DNA of 64,000 nt from Clostridiales bacterium (GCA_003452395.1 DMOI01000014.1:2930-66929), one strand, 5' to 3'; shown: positions 8,619 to 18,176, counted from the stretch's first letter. The notes: generated by a model not told the origin, from the letters alone. Translations and numbers: made by a program.

Positions 8619-11600
8619 CTACACCAAAACCCGCCTACTACCATCCCACCTATATCGTATCACCGACACAAATTTCGCATTATTCGGCCGTATCAGCTCA
8701 GATATCGCCAAGCTCGGCACTGTGTCATAATCCCCGTATAGCACCTGTGAGTTTATGATAAAGCTCAAATCCAGCTCCACCATAAGCCTAAACATATCGC
8801 GAATGTTGTTTTCGTCGACCCCTGCAAACGCCTCGTCGAGTGATATTATTCTCGGGCAGTCGCTTCTTGCGCTTTCGTAGCGCGCGTAGACCGCTGAAAA
8901 CAGTGGTACGTACATCGCCATCGCTTTTTCTCCTCCACTGAATGTGAAGAATGCGTTGTCAGTTAGTTCTTTTTTCTTGTCACCTTCACGAGTGTAGTGT
9001 AGCTGGAACTCGAACCACTGTCTATAGTCGAGCAGGTTCTTCATTATCGCGTGGAAGGTTTTTGTTTTCCCCTCATCCTCTAGTTTTCCCTTAGCCTCAG
9101 CTATCTTTGACCTAAAGTGTCTCGATAGCTTGTCTCTTTGCTCGCTTCCGAGTAAGTTGCCATCCATTATCAGTATCTCGACCAGTTCCTTCGTTCCTAG
9201 CTGTTCCTCAGTCTCGGCTTTTTTGTGTTTCCACGAAAGGCTAAACGATAGCCCACTTGAGGTGTTCATTGACTCCATGAGTGCATTCATCTTTTTTACC
9301 CAGTTTTCGCTGTGGAAAATCTTCACACGTATCTTCTTTGCAATAGTATTTGCTAATATATCCTCAAAAAGCTCTCTATCGTTTTCATTTAGGGTGTTTT
9401 TATTTATCTCTATTTCGTCCTCAATGTTTGACCTTAGTACATATATGCTTACTTTTTTGCCTTGCACCTGCGCAGTTATGTCTATTCTTCTTCCTCGCTT
9501 CCCGGCTTCAGCTATATCCTTATCATCCGATATATCGCTTTCCCCTAGTATATGCTCGGTTGTTATAGTGTAATCCCTCAGGTCACTGCTGTTTTTCTCA
9601 AGCGTTTGTATCAGCACATCCGAGTAATCTGTTAGCCCCTTACTACTTTTTAGCAGACTCCTCATGCCCTCCTCAAAGATTGCATACCCCAGCCTTTGTT
9701 CGGCATCAAAGCTCCTTTGATAAACAGCGGCCAGCTCCCCTGCCTTAGCCGCCTGTGGCTTTGACTCCTCTATTTTTTGTAGCATTTGTGTTGCTTTTTC
9801 CTTATAGCTTGCAGCATTCCTAGTATTTTCTAGTATCTCTAGCTCTATCTCTCGTAGTCGCCTACTGCAATAATCTATCTCTTCCTTAATCTTATCATAA
9901 TTTGTGAGCTCTAGTTGCTTCTCGTAATTAGTTACTTTTTCCATTGCAACCTTTATCAGTTTTTGCACTCTTTCAGCGTCATATATTATATTATCTATGT
10001 CATCTAATATGCCTTCATGCTGAGTAGTGAGTGAGCTTGTCTGCTCCATTTTTGCTATATATTTTATATGTTTACTCTCTACCTCGAATAACTGATTGTT
10101 GTAAACCTCTATTTCTGCTATCGCTTGTGCGTATGTACTTGCATCAATGGGCCTTAAGAATATCTTTTGTGAATGCTCTATAATCTTTTCCTTTAATGCT
10201 TTTATCTCCTTGTACACGACATCTATTTCAGCCTGCATTTTATCTAGCTTTTGACACTCCTGCTCATATTCAAACTTAGCATTTTTATACATTTTATTCG
10301 CAGCCTCAAGGTCAGCTTTGCTTGGGAAAGCCTTATACTCAGCGTCAAGTAATGCTAGCTTACCCTTTATTATCTCTATCTTCGACTGTATCTCTTCCTT
10401 TTCTAAAGAAAGCTTCTTTATCTCCGCTTTCAGGTTTTCTATCATCTGCTCCTTATATCTCTTTCTCGCAGCTATTCCTATATACTTTGCATCATATATT
10501 CCAGATACCTTACCAGTCACAACCCCTAGCCTATACTCACCCTGCTCGTTTATGTACGGCACCGATTGGTCTCCATCATGCGCCATAAAGCTCTTGATTA
10601 CGTTGTCTACGTATTCCTTATTTATATCATCCGCCATCATACCTTCTATCTTTAGGTACTGAGAAAGCTCTAGCTTAAAAAAATTTGGCTCAGCAAATAT
10701 ATACTTGTCCGCCATATCGGTATCCATCGCAAGCACCACAGCTTTATACTTTGGCTCAACAATCAAAGCATTTATTATCCCCATATCTACAAATGCTTCC
10801 TCTATAATCCCTTTATATTTTTCTTCTATATCACCCTTGTAGTCTATCGCCTTATACAAAGGTATGTGAGGTACGCCTAGACTTGTGAGCCTATCCCTAT
10901 TTTTCCTCACCTTATCAAAAAGCTCAGGCTCAGGCTCTCTTTTATTTTTCCATTCCTCGATTTCATCACGTCTATCGTTTATGACTTTATCTATCCTATT
11001 AATTTCGGCTTTCCATTCATTTATGGCAGTATCAAAAACAGATGCAGTCACAGATTTATGTGTGAATAATCGCTCCCTAACCTCACCAAGTGTATCCTCT
11101 TCTCCGTAGTTTTCTATAATCTGTGCAAGTTTTACTAGATTTTCCTTTTCTATCTTGAAAATTTCATTGCCTTTCTCCCACGCATACATGTTTTCTATAC
11201 TATTTTCTCTCTCATGTAATAAAAGATTATATGCCTCGCCTGACCTGCGGTTTTTCTCATCCCTTGACTTTTTTATATCCTCCAAGCCCTTTATCTTGCG
11301 TTCATAGTCAATACTAGTCCTATCTGTCTCCCTCAAAATCTCAAGTACATCCGCAATTCTCTTTTTATAGTCTATTACCGCCTTCTTCACATAGCTAAAG
11401 CTATATGCTCCGTCAATTTTCTTTAAAAGCTCATCGCTAAAAAATCTCTGCTCGTCAAATTTGAACTCATCAGATGCATCGTCCATATCACCTAAAACCT
11501 TTATTATCTCTTCCTTTATTACCTCTGAGTCGTCCGCCGTCTTCTTTATAGACATGGCTATCTGCCTTTCGCTTGCCTTTTTCTCTTCTAGTGCCCCGTC

Positions 11601-12662
11601 CTTCCTCTTTTTATCTGCCTCGTAGTCTACTATATTCCGTTTTGTCTTCTCTAGCTCTTCTTTTATCGCAATAATATCTTGTGCGTTTAGCTTTGCCTGC
11701 TTGTCCTCTAGAGCCTCTTTTTCTACTCCAAGCTTACCGAGATTTTCATCACACCTTTGTTCCTCTTTCTCAAACAATTCCTTACTCTTTTCATAACCTA
11801 CCATATCTCGCTTTATCCGTTCAAATGTAAGCTTTGCATCCATATGCCTACTTTCCTTCTCCACGAGAACAAATTTATTGTACTGGTCATACTCCTTTAT
11901 TATCCGGTCAAGCCCTTTCTTACTTTGAAGTAAATACTCAAGCTGACTTTTTATATTATCCATATTTTCTATTGCCTCAGACATAGGCATAAGATCCTCG
12001 TCTGATAGCGTTTGTAGCGAATTAGACATTATCTCGTAGCTTACCGTAGGCTTATAATCCTTAGAAAGCTTTGGACTCCTAAGCTGTACGACTAGCTTTA
12101 TCAGCTCATCGTAATCATCAATTGACTCGTAGCCAAACAACAGCTTATTTACCATACTCATATACTCTTTTTGTGCCTCAAAAACCTGTCCACCCTCACT
12201 CAGCCTGTTTTGCAGTTCACGTCTCGTCAAAGGTATTTTACCGCCCATTTCTTTATACAGATACAAATCCTGCCCTATCCGCCTTCCATCAGTTACCACG
12301 AACCCCCATGAGTCAACACTCCTGCCCTTCACACCACGAAGCCCCATACCTATAGTCATATAAGCATTTGACTCGGGCTTTGCAAACTCCATATATAAAT
12401 ACCCTGTTCTCTCATCAATATCATCACCATCTTCTATCAGATAATTCTCGATTTTCCTAGCCTTAGTACCAAAAGGGTCAAGCCGACTAGGGCTTTTATT
12501 ACCGTCAAGCAGAAGCGGAATAACACTCTGCATAGTAACAGACTTCCCCGAACCATTTGCCCCGCGCAGAAGAAGCCTCCCGTCAACAAAATCAAACTCC
12601 TCATCATCATAATACCAAAAATTTATAAACCCTATACGATTTATCTTCCATCTTTCCGTCAT
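8619..12662 (-). CDS. jetC: Wadjet SMC-like ATPase JetC (TIGR02680)
   Basis: The 1347-aa protein is an SMC/MukB-type ATPase, the DNA loop-extruding motor of Wadjet. Residues 34-41 are a Walker A (GANGSGKS). Long charged coiled coils follow on both sides of a central hinge-like globular part (about residues 580-720). The C-terminal head contains the ABC signature FSGGEKAMAMYVPLF and a Walker B (CPRIISLDEAFAGVD) followed by the usual acidic D-loop. Length fits the family. In the usual quartet jetC abuts jetB and jetD; here a BRO-like gene lies 24 bp upstream and a GNAT gene follows. Confidence 0.95.
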   Translation of the reverse strand: MTERWKINRIGFINFWYYDDEEFDFVDGRLLLRGANGSGKSVTMQSVIPLLLDGNKSPSRLDPFGTKARKIENYLIEDGDDIDERTGYLYMEFAKPESNAYMTIGMGLRGVKGRSVDSWGFVVTDGRRIGQDLYLYKEMGGKIPLTRRELQNRLSEGGQVFEAQKEYMSMVNKLLFGYESIDDYDELIKLVVQLRSPKLSKDYKPTVSYEIMSNSLQTLSDEDLMPMSEAIENMDNIKSQLEYLLQSKKGLDRIIKEYDQYNKFVLVEKESRHMDAKLTFERIKRDMVGYEKSKELFEKEEQRCDENLGKLGVEKEALEDKQAKLNAQDIIAIKEELEKTKRNIVDYEADKKRKDGALEEKKASERQIAMSIKKTADDSEVIKEEIIKVLGDMDDASDEFKFDEQRFFSDELLKKIDGAYSFSYVKKAVIDYKKRIADVLEILRETDRTSIDYERKIKGLEDIKKSRDEKNRRSGEAYNLLLHERENSIENMYAWEKGNEIFKIEKENLVKLAQIIENYGEEDTLGEVRERLFTHKSVTASVFDTAINEWKAEINRIDKVINDRRDEIEEWKNKREPEPELFDKVRKNRDRLTSLGVPHIPLYKAIDYKGDIEEKYKGIIEEAFVDMGIINALIVEPKYKAVVLAMDTDMADKYIFAEPNFFKLELSQYLKIEGMMADDINKEYVDNVIKSFMAHDGDQSVPYINEQGEYRLGVVTGKVSGIYDAKYIGIAARKRYKEQMIENLKAEIKKLSLEKEEIQSKIEIIKGKLALLDAEYKAFPSKADLEAANKMYKNAKFEYEQECQKLDKMQAEIDVVYKEIKALKEKIIEHSQKIFLRPIDASTYAQAIAEIEVYNNQLFEVESKHIKYIAKMEQTSSLTTQHEGILDDIDNIIYDAERVQKLIKVAMEKVTNYEKQLELTNYDKIKEEIDYCSRRLREIELEILENTRNAASYKEKATQMLQKIEESKPQAAKAGELAAVYQRSFDAEQRLGYAIFEEGMRSLLKSSKGLTDYSDVLIQTLEKNSSDLRDYTITTEHILGESDISDDKDIAEAGKRGRRIDITAQVQGKKVSIYVLRSNIEDEIEINKNTLNENDRELFEDILANTIAKKIRVKIFHSENWVKKMNALMESMNTSSGLSFSLSWKHKKAETEEQLGTKELVEILIMDGNLLGSEQRDKLSRHFRSKIAEAKGKLEDEGKTKTFHAIMKNLLDYRQWFEFQLHYTREGDKKKELTDNAFFTFSGGEKAMAMYVPLFSAVYARYESARSDCPRIISLDEAFAGVDENNIRDMFRLMVELDLSFIINSQVLYGDYDTVPSLAISELIRPNNAKFVSVIRYRWDGSRRVLV

Positions 12663-12686
12663 GCTGGTTTGCCTCCCTTGTTGATT

Positions 12687-13520
12687 TTATTTTACTTCTT
12701 TGTTAATTTTTGCAGGTAAATAATTTTCATCAGTAACTACATTCCTTCCAGTTTTTGTTTCTAATTCCAATCTAGCAGATTTAGCAATTCCTCCACCTGT
12801 TTTACTTGCTAATTTATTTTCTTCTATACCTGTCGCCTCAATACTTTCAGCAACTTGCCTTGTTGAAAGTTCTGCCAAAGCTGTAAAAATTAGCTCAGCT
12901 TCACTCATATGGTCTCTTAAATTTTGTGTCTTTAATCCTTTAATATTCTTGTGTTCTTTTACACTTAGTCCCGACCATTCTTGATGAATAATATTTGTGA
13001 GTGTGGCATACTCTTCGCCTTCTTTTATTTCATGTTCTTTCCAATAATCCGTAAGTTTATTCCTCGTTTCTTGTCCCATCATTCGTTGTTCTATCCACTT
13101 TTTACTTCGTCCATGCTTCTTCCATGTTTCTCTTGCTCTATCAATTGCTTGAGACGGATCTACTAGTTCCTGCATTCTCTCATAACCCACTTTTGCAAGC
13201 CAAAGCTTTATCGGCTCAGCTTTTGGGCTAGGAACTGATTGAATAAGCCTAAGTAAAGTTTCAGGGTCAGCAACATCTGTTAGTCTTAATTTACCATCTG
13301 CTGCTTCAATTTTCAACTGGTGACAATTTGTCACCGTTTCACTTCCCTCTTTATTTAAACGTTCTTTAAGTTTGTTCCAATATTTTCTAGCCGTCTGATA
13401 ATCTGCCTGTTGTATCAGAACTCGAATAATGTCTATTACAGAAAAGTACCACATTTCTTTTTCTTTATCATACTGACGACGAATATCATAGTCTTCAAAA
13501 ATTGCTAAATCATTTTTCAT
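12687..13520 (-). CDS. BRO/DinD-like protein (cargo within the Wadjet operon)
   Basis: The 277-aa protein has an N-terminal BRO-N-like domain (WYFSVIDIIRVLIQQADYQT, ARKYWNKLKERL, DPETLLRLIQSVPSPKAEPIK). Its C-terminal half resembles DNA-damage-inducible protein D (GLSVKEHKNIKGLKTQNLRDHMSEAELIFTAL, then a conserved STRQVAE...GGGIAKSAR). DinD in E. coli is SOS-induced and inhibits RecA filaments. BRO domains occur in phage antirepressors. A regulatory or DNA-binding role is inferred. It lies between jetB and jetC in the same orientation. Confidence 0.8.
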   Translation of the reverse strand: MKNDLAIFEDYDIRRQYDKEKEMWYFSVIDIIRVLIQQADYQTARKYWNKLKERLNKEGSETVTNCHQLKIEAADGKLRLTDVADPETLLRLIQSVPSPKAEPIKLWLAKVGYERMQELVDPSQAIDRARETWKKHGRSKKWIEQRMMGQETRNKLTDYWKEHEIKEGEEYATLTNIIHQEWSGLSVKEHKNIKGLKTQNLRDHMSEAELIFTALAELSTRQVAESIEATGIEENKLASKTGGGIAKSARLELETKTGRNVVTDENYLPAKINKEVK

Positions 13521-13613
13521 AGTAACCTCCTTATTTAATCGTTAAAGTTATGGATTGTTTTTTAACTATTTCATCCTTTAACTTGCACTATTTAACTATA
13601 TCTGCCCATGTAG

Positions 13614-14003
13614 TTATTTTATAATCTTAATTTTTACCTTTTCATACTTTGTATTTTCAGAGAATTCCCCTGGCATCACACTTGCTGCATATTTAAGCTT
13701 ATCATCATAATTATCAAAGGTTTTATTGCTTTTTTGGCAATAACGTTCAATCATTCTTGCCGCCTCGAACAAGAACTCTTTATCATCTTCATTCATTACC
13801 ATAATCTCATTGCTCTCATAAGCTTGTTTTGGTGGTAACCACATATACCATTTTTTAGATTTGTCAATATCTTCGCCTAATTCTAATTTCTCATATTGCT
13901 CTTCTGTTAGCTCAAGTATTTCTTCCTCTTTCGGATCTATTCCTAATTTAAATATCATAATTAAGGCTGGTGCCACTTTAAACATCAAACTAAAAAAATC
14001 CAT
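13614..14003 (-). CDS. Uncharacterised 129-aa protein in the Wadjet operon
   Basis: I do not recognise this protein. It begins with a short hydrophobic segment (MDFFSLMFKVAPALIMIF), then an acidic stretch and a charged C-terminus ending in Lys/Ile-rich KIKIIK. The first 18 residues could be one membrane anchor or a buried helix. It sits between jetB and the BRO/DinD-like gene. A purine-rich ribosome binding site (AAAGGAGA) is near 14010-14018. No role in defence can be argued beyond its location. Confidence 0.6.
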   Translation of the reverse strand: MDFFSLMFKVAPALIMIFKLGIDPKEEEILELTEEQYEKLELGEDIDKSKKWYMWLPPKQAYESNEIMVMNEDDKEFLFEAARMIERYCQKSNKTFDNYDDKLKYAASVMPGEFSENTKYEKVKIKIIK

Positions 14004-14035
14004 CTTTAGAATCTCCTTTTCAAAATATTTTTCAT

Positions 14036-14108
14036 ATCAGCCGCCGTGCTTCGCCACCGCTGATTGGCACAGGCATGCCGGTGCCCTACGAGGAGGGCTT
14101 ACGCCCTC
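14036..14108. repeat. GC-rich palindromic intergenic segment downstream of jetB
   Basis: This stretch is far richer in G+C than its surroundings and holds two hairpins: GGCAC/GTGCC (14066-14070 with 14081-14085) around an AGGCATGCCG centre, and GAGGGC/GCCCTC (14093-14098 with 14103-14108). The text from TTGGCAC to CCCTCATTT resembles the IS200-remnant flank near 19626-19697. It may be a decayed palindromic transposon end that marks where cargo genes entered the operon. Confidence 0.45.
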
Positions 14109-15255
14109 ATTTATTTCCGACCTCTGACTTCTGACCTCCGACCTCTAGTTTATATCCCCCAACCACCTTACCGACCATCGGCAATATATCCACCTCAGTA
14201 TCATGCATATCGATAAATCTGTAGTAGTACATATATTCCTTTACTTCCTCTACAAACTCATTTATCCCCATTTCACGGTAGCTTTTGCCGAAGTTGTGGT
14301 TGTTTTTATTTCTTGTTTCATTTATTATTCTCTCAAAGCGTGGCAGTGACACGGTTATCACGTCTCTTTCGGCTTTTATAAGCTCTCCGTTTTTCAAGCG
14401 AGCACATATATCACCATTTACTAGAAGCACTATGTCTGATATGTTTTTGTCGCTTGGGAATACCTCTTTGTAGTTTTTGTCTTCTGAAAGTAGCACCATT
14501 GCTCCGTTTTTATGTACTTGAAAGCTGGAATCAAATAGCTTTTCTATATCATTTTCTATTACACTTCTATACTTTTTTATATAAAGATAGTCCATATCCT
14601 CCGCTCCGCCGTTGTACACAACTGGCGACATAAATATTTTCCTGTATACCCTATTCCTTAGAAATATTCCCTTATCCGTATTTACATCCTCAAGCGAGCT
14701 TTTCTCAAAATCCTTAAAGCTTTCGTAGTTTAAAATGCTTTCATTAAAATGATTTAGAAAATACTTAGAAAGCCCTGTGTTTTCGTACAGAACCTCACCT
14801 GACTCACTGTTTACAAACTGTGAGTCGTCACCGTCAGTGACCTTTATCAAATACTGCTCTGTAGCATACCTTAACACCTTGATAAGTCGCCTTCTATGGG
14901 TGTATATGGTCCAGTCAACCTTAGTCTCGCCCTCATACTTACTCTCGACATAGTCAGTAAGCTGTGAAAGTATAAACTGCTCCTCCGCACCCTTATCCTC
15001 TAAGAACATCAGTATTATGGTCAGGAACTTGTATTCCTGTACCGACTCAAAATAAAGAATCCCCATAAAGCTCTCAGCCATTCCTGGCTTTTTCTCTAGC
15101 TTTATGAATTTAGGGTTAACAATTATGCTATACCCGAGCTTTTCTTTTATAAATTCCTTATAATCATCCAGCTTATTTTTCACTCTATAATACATGTCAC
15201 TATCTTTCTCACGAACAACCCACCTATTTTCAAGCAATATCTCAAATTCATTCAT
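14107..15255 (-). CDS. jetB: Wadjet protein JetB (TIGR02678 / DUF2398)
   Basis: The 382-aa protein is the KITE-type winged-helix subunit that binds the JetA kleisin in the Wadjet SMC complex. Family-typical segments are FEILLENRWVVREKDSDMYYRVKN at the start, a central LTDYVESKYEGETKVDWTIYTHRRRLIKVLRYA winged-helix region and the C-terminal REMGINEFVEEVKEYMYYYRFID. Its ATG overlaps the jetA stop by four bases (ATGA), so the pair is coupled. The last ten or so residues (GGYKLEVGGQKSEVG) are encoded by a 7-bp tandem repeat that looks added to the original C-terminus. Confidence 0.9.
   Translation of the reverse strand: MNEFEILLENRWVVREKDSDMYYRVKNKLDDYKEFIKEKLGYSIIVNPKFIKLEKKPGMAESFMGILYFESVQEYKFLTIILMFLEDKGAEEQFILSQLTDYVESKYEGETKVDWTIYTHRRRLIKVLRYATEQYLIKVTDGDDSQFVNSESGEVLYENTGLSKYFLNHFNESILNYESFKDFEKSSLEDVNTDKGIFLRNRVYRKIFMSPVVYNGGAEDMDYLYIKKYRSVIENDIEKLFDSSFQVHKNGAMVLLSEDKNYKEVFPSDKNISDIVLLVNGDICARLKNGELIKAERDVITVSLPRFERIINETRNKNNHNFGKSYREMGINEFVEEVKEYMYYYRFIDMHDTEVDILPMVGKVVGGYKLEVGGQKSEVGNK
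14117..14147. repeat. Heptanucleotide tandem repeat in the jetB 3' end
   Basis: About four degenerate copies of a 7-bp unit (YGACCTC on the plus strand, GAGGTCR on the minus strand) encode the C-terminal residues of JetB. A sister array lies at the jetA-jetB junction. Confidence 0.7.
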
Positions 15256-16793
15256 TTTCCCACCTCCGACCTCTCACCTCTGACCTCTAGCACGTACCCC
15301 GGCATCTCTAGTTCCCCATCCTTTGATTTTAGCACACAGCGTTCTCTAGTATCTGGATTCAGTATTTCAACTCGTCTACCATCCTCAGTTTTAGTAATCT
15401 TACTTGTATTTGCAAGTGCTTTGGCCAGCCATCTTAGCAATATCTTTCGGGTGTTTTTTTCTATAACTGGCAAGACTTTAAAGTCTAGTATGCCTTCATT
15501 TATATAGCTATTGACTGTCTCCATATCACGTGCAATACCCTCAAGGTAAGCCTCTAGAGCCTCCTTTTTCTTATCCGTATTATCACGTATCACGGTCTTC
15601 TCAAAGGTTTCCCTATAAGCTCTTATTCTCGGCTTGATATCTAGTAGCATCGGCTTTTCTTCATAAATGCTGCTGTTTATACTTTCTGTATCCCTAGTCA
15701 GGTTTCCCTTTATATGTCTACTTCTCTCTATCCCAAATAAATGTGACGCAAGCTTGTGAGCCTCGTGTATGTCTTTACAACCAGAAAAAAGAGTAACTAT
15801 CTTAATATACTCCTCTTTTCGATTAACCACCATTCGACTACTCTCAGCTAAATGTACAGCATATCTCGTCATCTTCCTTATGATATCATTTGTTATTTCT
15901 AGCAGCTTCTCAGACTCACTTATCATTCCTTTGCTACCTAGGAACCACTCCTTTATATTATCCCAAACCCCCGCAATGTTGTCCCTGATTTGTTCACGAG
16001 TAACCACTTCTATTTCTATTTGGGGTATTGACTTTTTATAATTTACAAGCCTTAGTATAACTTCACTTTCCATCTTAGGAGTTATATGATTTAAATATTT
16101 CTCTATCTGATGTGCATTATCCTGCAAAGACTTTATAAAATCCCGCAAATATTCCACAAATTTATCTTTATATACGATAAACTCCTTACTCTTTAATAGC
16201 TCATCAGCCTTCATGCTTTGGAAATTTCTTATGTAGTCTTGATAGTTTTGATTCAGCCTTTTAAAACTTATATTCAAGTCATCCCACCAAATGCTAAGCT
16301 CTTTTTCGCTCTTGCCGTGCATATGATCAAACTGTACTATGTACTGCTTAAGCCTTTCTATAAGGGTAGGTTCAAGCGACGCACCCTCTATAAATAAATT
16401 TTCAAGTTTTATCGTCATACGCTCTATCTCAACTGTATATTCAGAAAGCCTATATCTAAATTTTTTGTTCTTAAACTCATCTATACTCTGAACCCTAGAT
16501 GTATCCTGCACAGGAACGATATTCCCCCACCGAACCAAAGCCTCCAAATCCTGCAGGCACATATCCATCGTATACTCCCGAAAAACATCATGCTTTTTAA
16601 GCTCCTCATATATTTCCTCTTTATAAAACCAGTACTTTATTTTCTCATATTGCGTAAACAAAAACCGTATTATGGTTCGATACCTATAAGCATTATCCTC
16701 TACCAAATACTTAACCTCTACTATCTGTTTTGTTACCTTACCATTTATCTCCACACTATCACACATCCTAAGCTTTTTGTTATATTCTACCAT
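15252..16793 (-). CDS. jetA: Wadjet protein JetA (TIGR02677 / DUF2397)
   Basis: The 513-aa protein is the kleisin-like subunit that bridges JetC heads. It shows the TIGR02677 pattern: ALVRWGNIVPVQDTSRVQSIDEF near residue 105, long central helices, a LFGIERSRHIKG motif about residue 355 and a C-terminal domain with LRWLAKAL followed by the heptad-repeat-coded tail. It is the first gene of the Wadjet operon, and AAAAAGG-like purines precede its ATG. I see only a weak promoter-like pair upstream (a TTGACG on the minus strand near 16838-16843). The order jetA-jetB-jetC-jetD is preserved around inserted genes. Confidence 0.9.
   Translation of the reverse strand: MVEYNKKLRMCDSVEINGKVTKQIVEVKYLVEDNAYRYRTIIRFLFTQYEKIKYWFYKEEIYEELKKHDVFREYTMDMCLQDLEALVRWGNIVPVQDTSRVQSIDEFKNKKFRYRLSEYTVEIERMTIKLENLFIEGASLEPTLIERLKQYIVQFDHMHGKSEKELSIWWDDLNISFKRLNQNYQDYIRNFQSMKADELLKSKEFIVYKDKFVEYLRDFIKSLQDNAHQIEKYLNHITPKMESEVILRLVNYKKSIPQIEIEVVTREQIRDNIAGVWDNIKEWFLGSKGMISESEKLLEITNDIIRKMTRYAVHLAESSRMVVNRKEEYIKIVTLFSGCKDIHEAHKLASHLFGIERSRHIKGNLTRDTESINSSIYEEKPMLLDIKPRIRAYRETFEKTVIRDNTDKKKEALEAYLEGIARDMETVNSYINEGILDFKVLPVIEKNTRKILLRWLAKALANTSKITKTEDGRRVEILNPDTRERCVLKSKDGELEMPGYVLEVRGERSEVGK
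15261..15290. repeat. Heptanucleotide tandem repeat at the jetA-jetB junction
   Basis: About four copies of GACCTCY encode the end of JetA (LEVRGERSEVG). On the minus strand one unit supplies GAGGTGGGAAA directly before the jetB ATG, so the array doubles as the jetB ribosome binding site. Confidence 0.7.
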
Positions 16794-16984
16794 CTTTTTC
16801 TACCTTTTTCAATATATTTACTTAAATTTTATTCTACAATCTCGTCAAAACTTCTCCATTTATATCAATTACTTTTATTTCTACATTATCATCACCACGG
16901 AGATTATGTGACAAAATCTACATCCTAAATATTACTCATAATCTTCACTTCCCCTAAATATGCATCCACTTCTATTATGACATT

Positions 16985-17025
16985 TTAGGACCGTCCCCAT
17001 TTGTCTAATGGTATCTGACCCCGTT
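16985..17025. repeat. REP-like remnant at the 3' end of the DUF3795 gene
   Basis: The minus-strand text GGGGTCAGATACCATTAG followed by ACAAATGGGGACGGTCC has the GGGTCAG / ACAAATGG vocabulary of RAYT-associated ends, as in the element at 24953-26062. It supplies the last six codons and stop of the DUF3795 gene, so an element end seems to have fused to that gene. Confidence 0.55.
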
Positions 17026-17436
17026 TATTTCACTTTTTGTCTGGCACTCACTACACTCATTGTCATGTATAGAGATTATGCCACCACAAACAGAACAGGT
17101 ATATTCTCTCTGTTGTAGTATCATAAACTCCACAAGTCCTATCTCTTTTACTTTGCTGCTGTTATCCATGAGACTTGCACCATAACGAGAGTTATAGCTT
17201 TTTTCAAGTGATTTAATTCGCTTACAAGGATATTCTGAACACTCAAAACAGTAAGAAATTCCTTTTTCTTTGACGCAATCTTTAATTTTACATTTTCGAC
17301 AATGTTCTGGTTTGCCAATATCGCTGTTTAAGCAACCATCACACGGCTTCTTATTATAGCAATGCTTATAGCAAACCATGCAGTTCATTCCGCAAAGTGC
17401 AAACATTGCAACTTCAATTTTATCTGGCATTTCCAT
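17005..17436 (-). CDS. DUF3795-family cysteine-rich protein
   Basis: The 143-aa protein is rich in paired cysteines (CGMNCMVCYKHCYNKKPCDGC, CRKCKIKDC, CFECSEYPC) followed by a C-terminal zinc-ribbon-like pair (CSVCGG...CSEC). The first part matches DUF3795, a family with no established function that probably binds zinc or an Fe-S cluster. The ribosome binding site AAAGGAGC precedes the ATG. The final residues NGVRYH are encoded by an inserted REP-like sequence, so the native C-terminus may have been lost. Confidence 0.8.
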   Translation of the reverse strand: MEMPDKIEVAMFALCGMNCMVCYKHCYNKKPCDGCLNSDIGKPEHCRKCKIKDCVKEKGISYCFECSEYPCKRIKSLEKSYNSRYGASLMDNSSKVKEIGLVEFMILQQREYTCSVCGGIISIHDNECSECQTKSEINGVRYH

Positions 17437-17532
17437 ACTGCATAGCTCCTTTCAATTTCCTTCGTAAATTAGGCTTAAAATCTACGATGTCATCTATATT
17501 TTCGCCTATTTGCGGACCAATTTCACCATGGT

Positions 17533-17860
17533 CTCAGCCGTAGACTGCTTCCAATCAGATTTCGCTCACACTCATCTTCTTGGGCAGTCCTGACATGGGT
17601 AGTCGTAAAAAACTTACTTCGTCGTTTCTCTCCTTGTAAGTTTAACGACTGTCTCCACATGCATCGTATCCCTTTTCCATTTGTTATCCTATATCATACA
17701 ATATCACAGAGTATCTCTCAACCCTTTGAACAGTAAGCGGATGTGCGATACTTTTTATTTTTTTATATCTATGTATATCTCAGAATATAATGGCATATTA
17801 TCCTGTAGGTTATCAAATGGTTATCATAGTTACTTTCTTTTTTCACATTTTTCAGCTTCA
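17533..17860. repeat. Dispersed repeat, copy A (137 bp identical to copy C)
   Basis: Positions 17533-17669 match 27844-27980 base for base (137 bp, same orientation). The following AT-rich part (17670-17860), with a run of TATATCTC-like words, AACAGTAAGCGGATG and GGTTATCAAATGG, is similar to copies B and C. No intact ORF crosses it. It fills the gap between the DUF3795 gene and the truncated RhuM gene. Confidence 0.8.
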
Positions 17861-17864
17861 ATTA

Positions 17865-18176
17865 CTAACTTATAATTGCTTTCTTCGAATTCACCCTAAA
17901 ACCAATTGATATAATCATGTCAAGATTATAATACTTCACCTTATATTTCTGCCCTGTTTGACCCACATGTTCCAAAATGGAACATGTGCTACTTTCTATT
18001 AATTCTTGTTGTTTATAAATATTATTTATGTGCTTTGTAATCGCTGGTCTTTCTACTTCAAATAATTTAGATATAGTCTCTGCATTTAACCATACATTTT
18101 CATCACTATATATTACCTCTACCTCTGCCTTTCCATCTTCTCCAGTGTATATTAGTATATCAGATTTTTCTTTCAC
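17865..18176 (-). pseudogene. Truncated RhuM family gene
   Basis: The 103 residues match only the N-terminal part of RhuM proteins (ENVWLNAETISKLFEVERPAITKHINNI, YYNLDMIISIGFRVNS). Compare the 337-aa copy at 6924-7937. The reading frame runs into the dispersed repeat right after the RVNSKKA position, where the intact family continues with RGVQFRRWA. The gene was probably cut when the repeat arrived or by deletion. The ribosome binding site AGGAGGG is still present. Confidence 0.8.

Noticed and set aside
16838..16843. Wadjet operon promoter
   Set aside because: A TTGACG at this place lacks a good -10 at proper spacing; too weak to list as a promoter.
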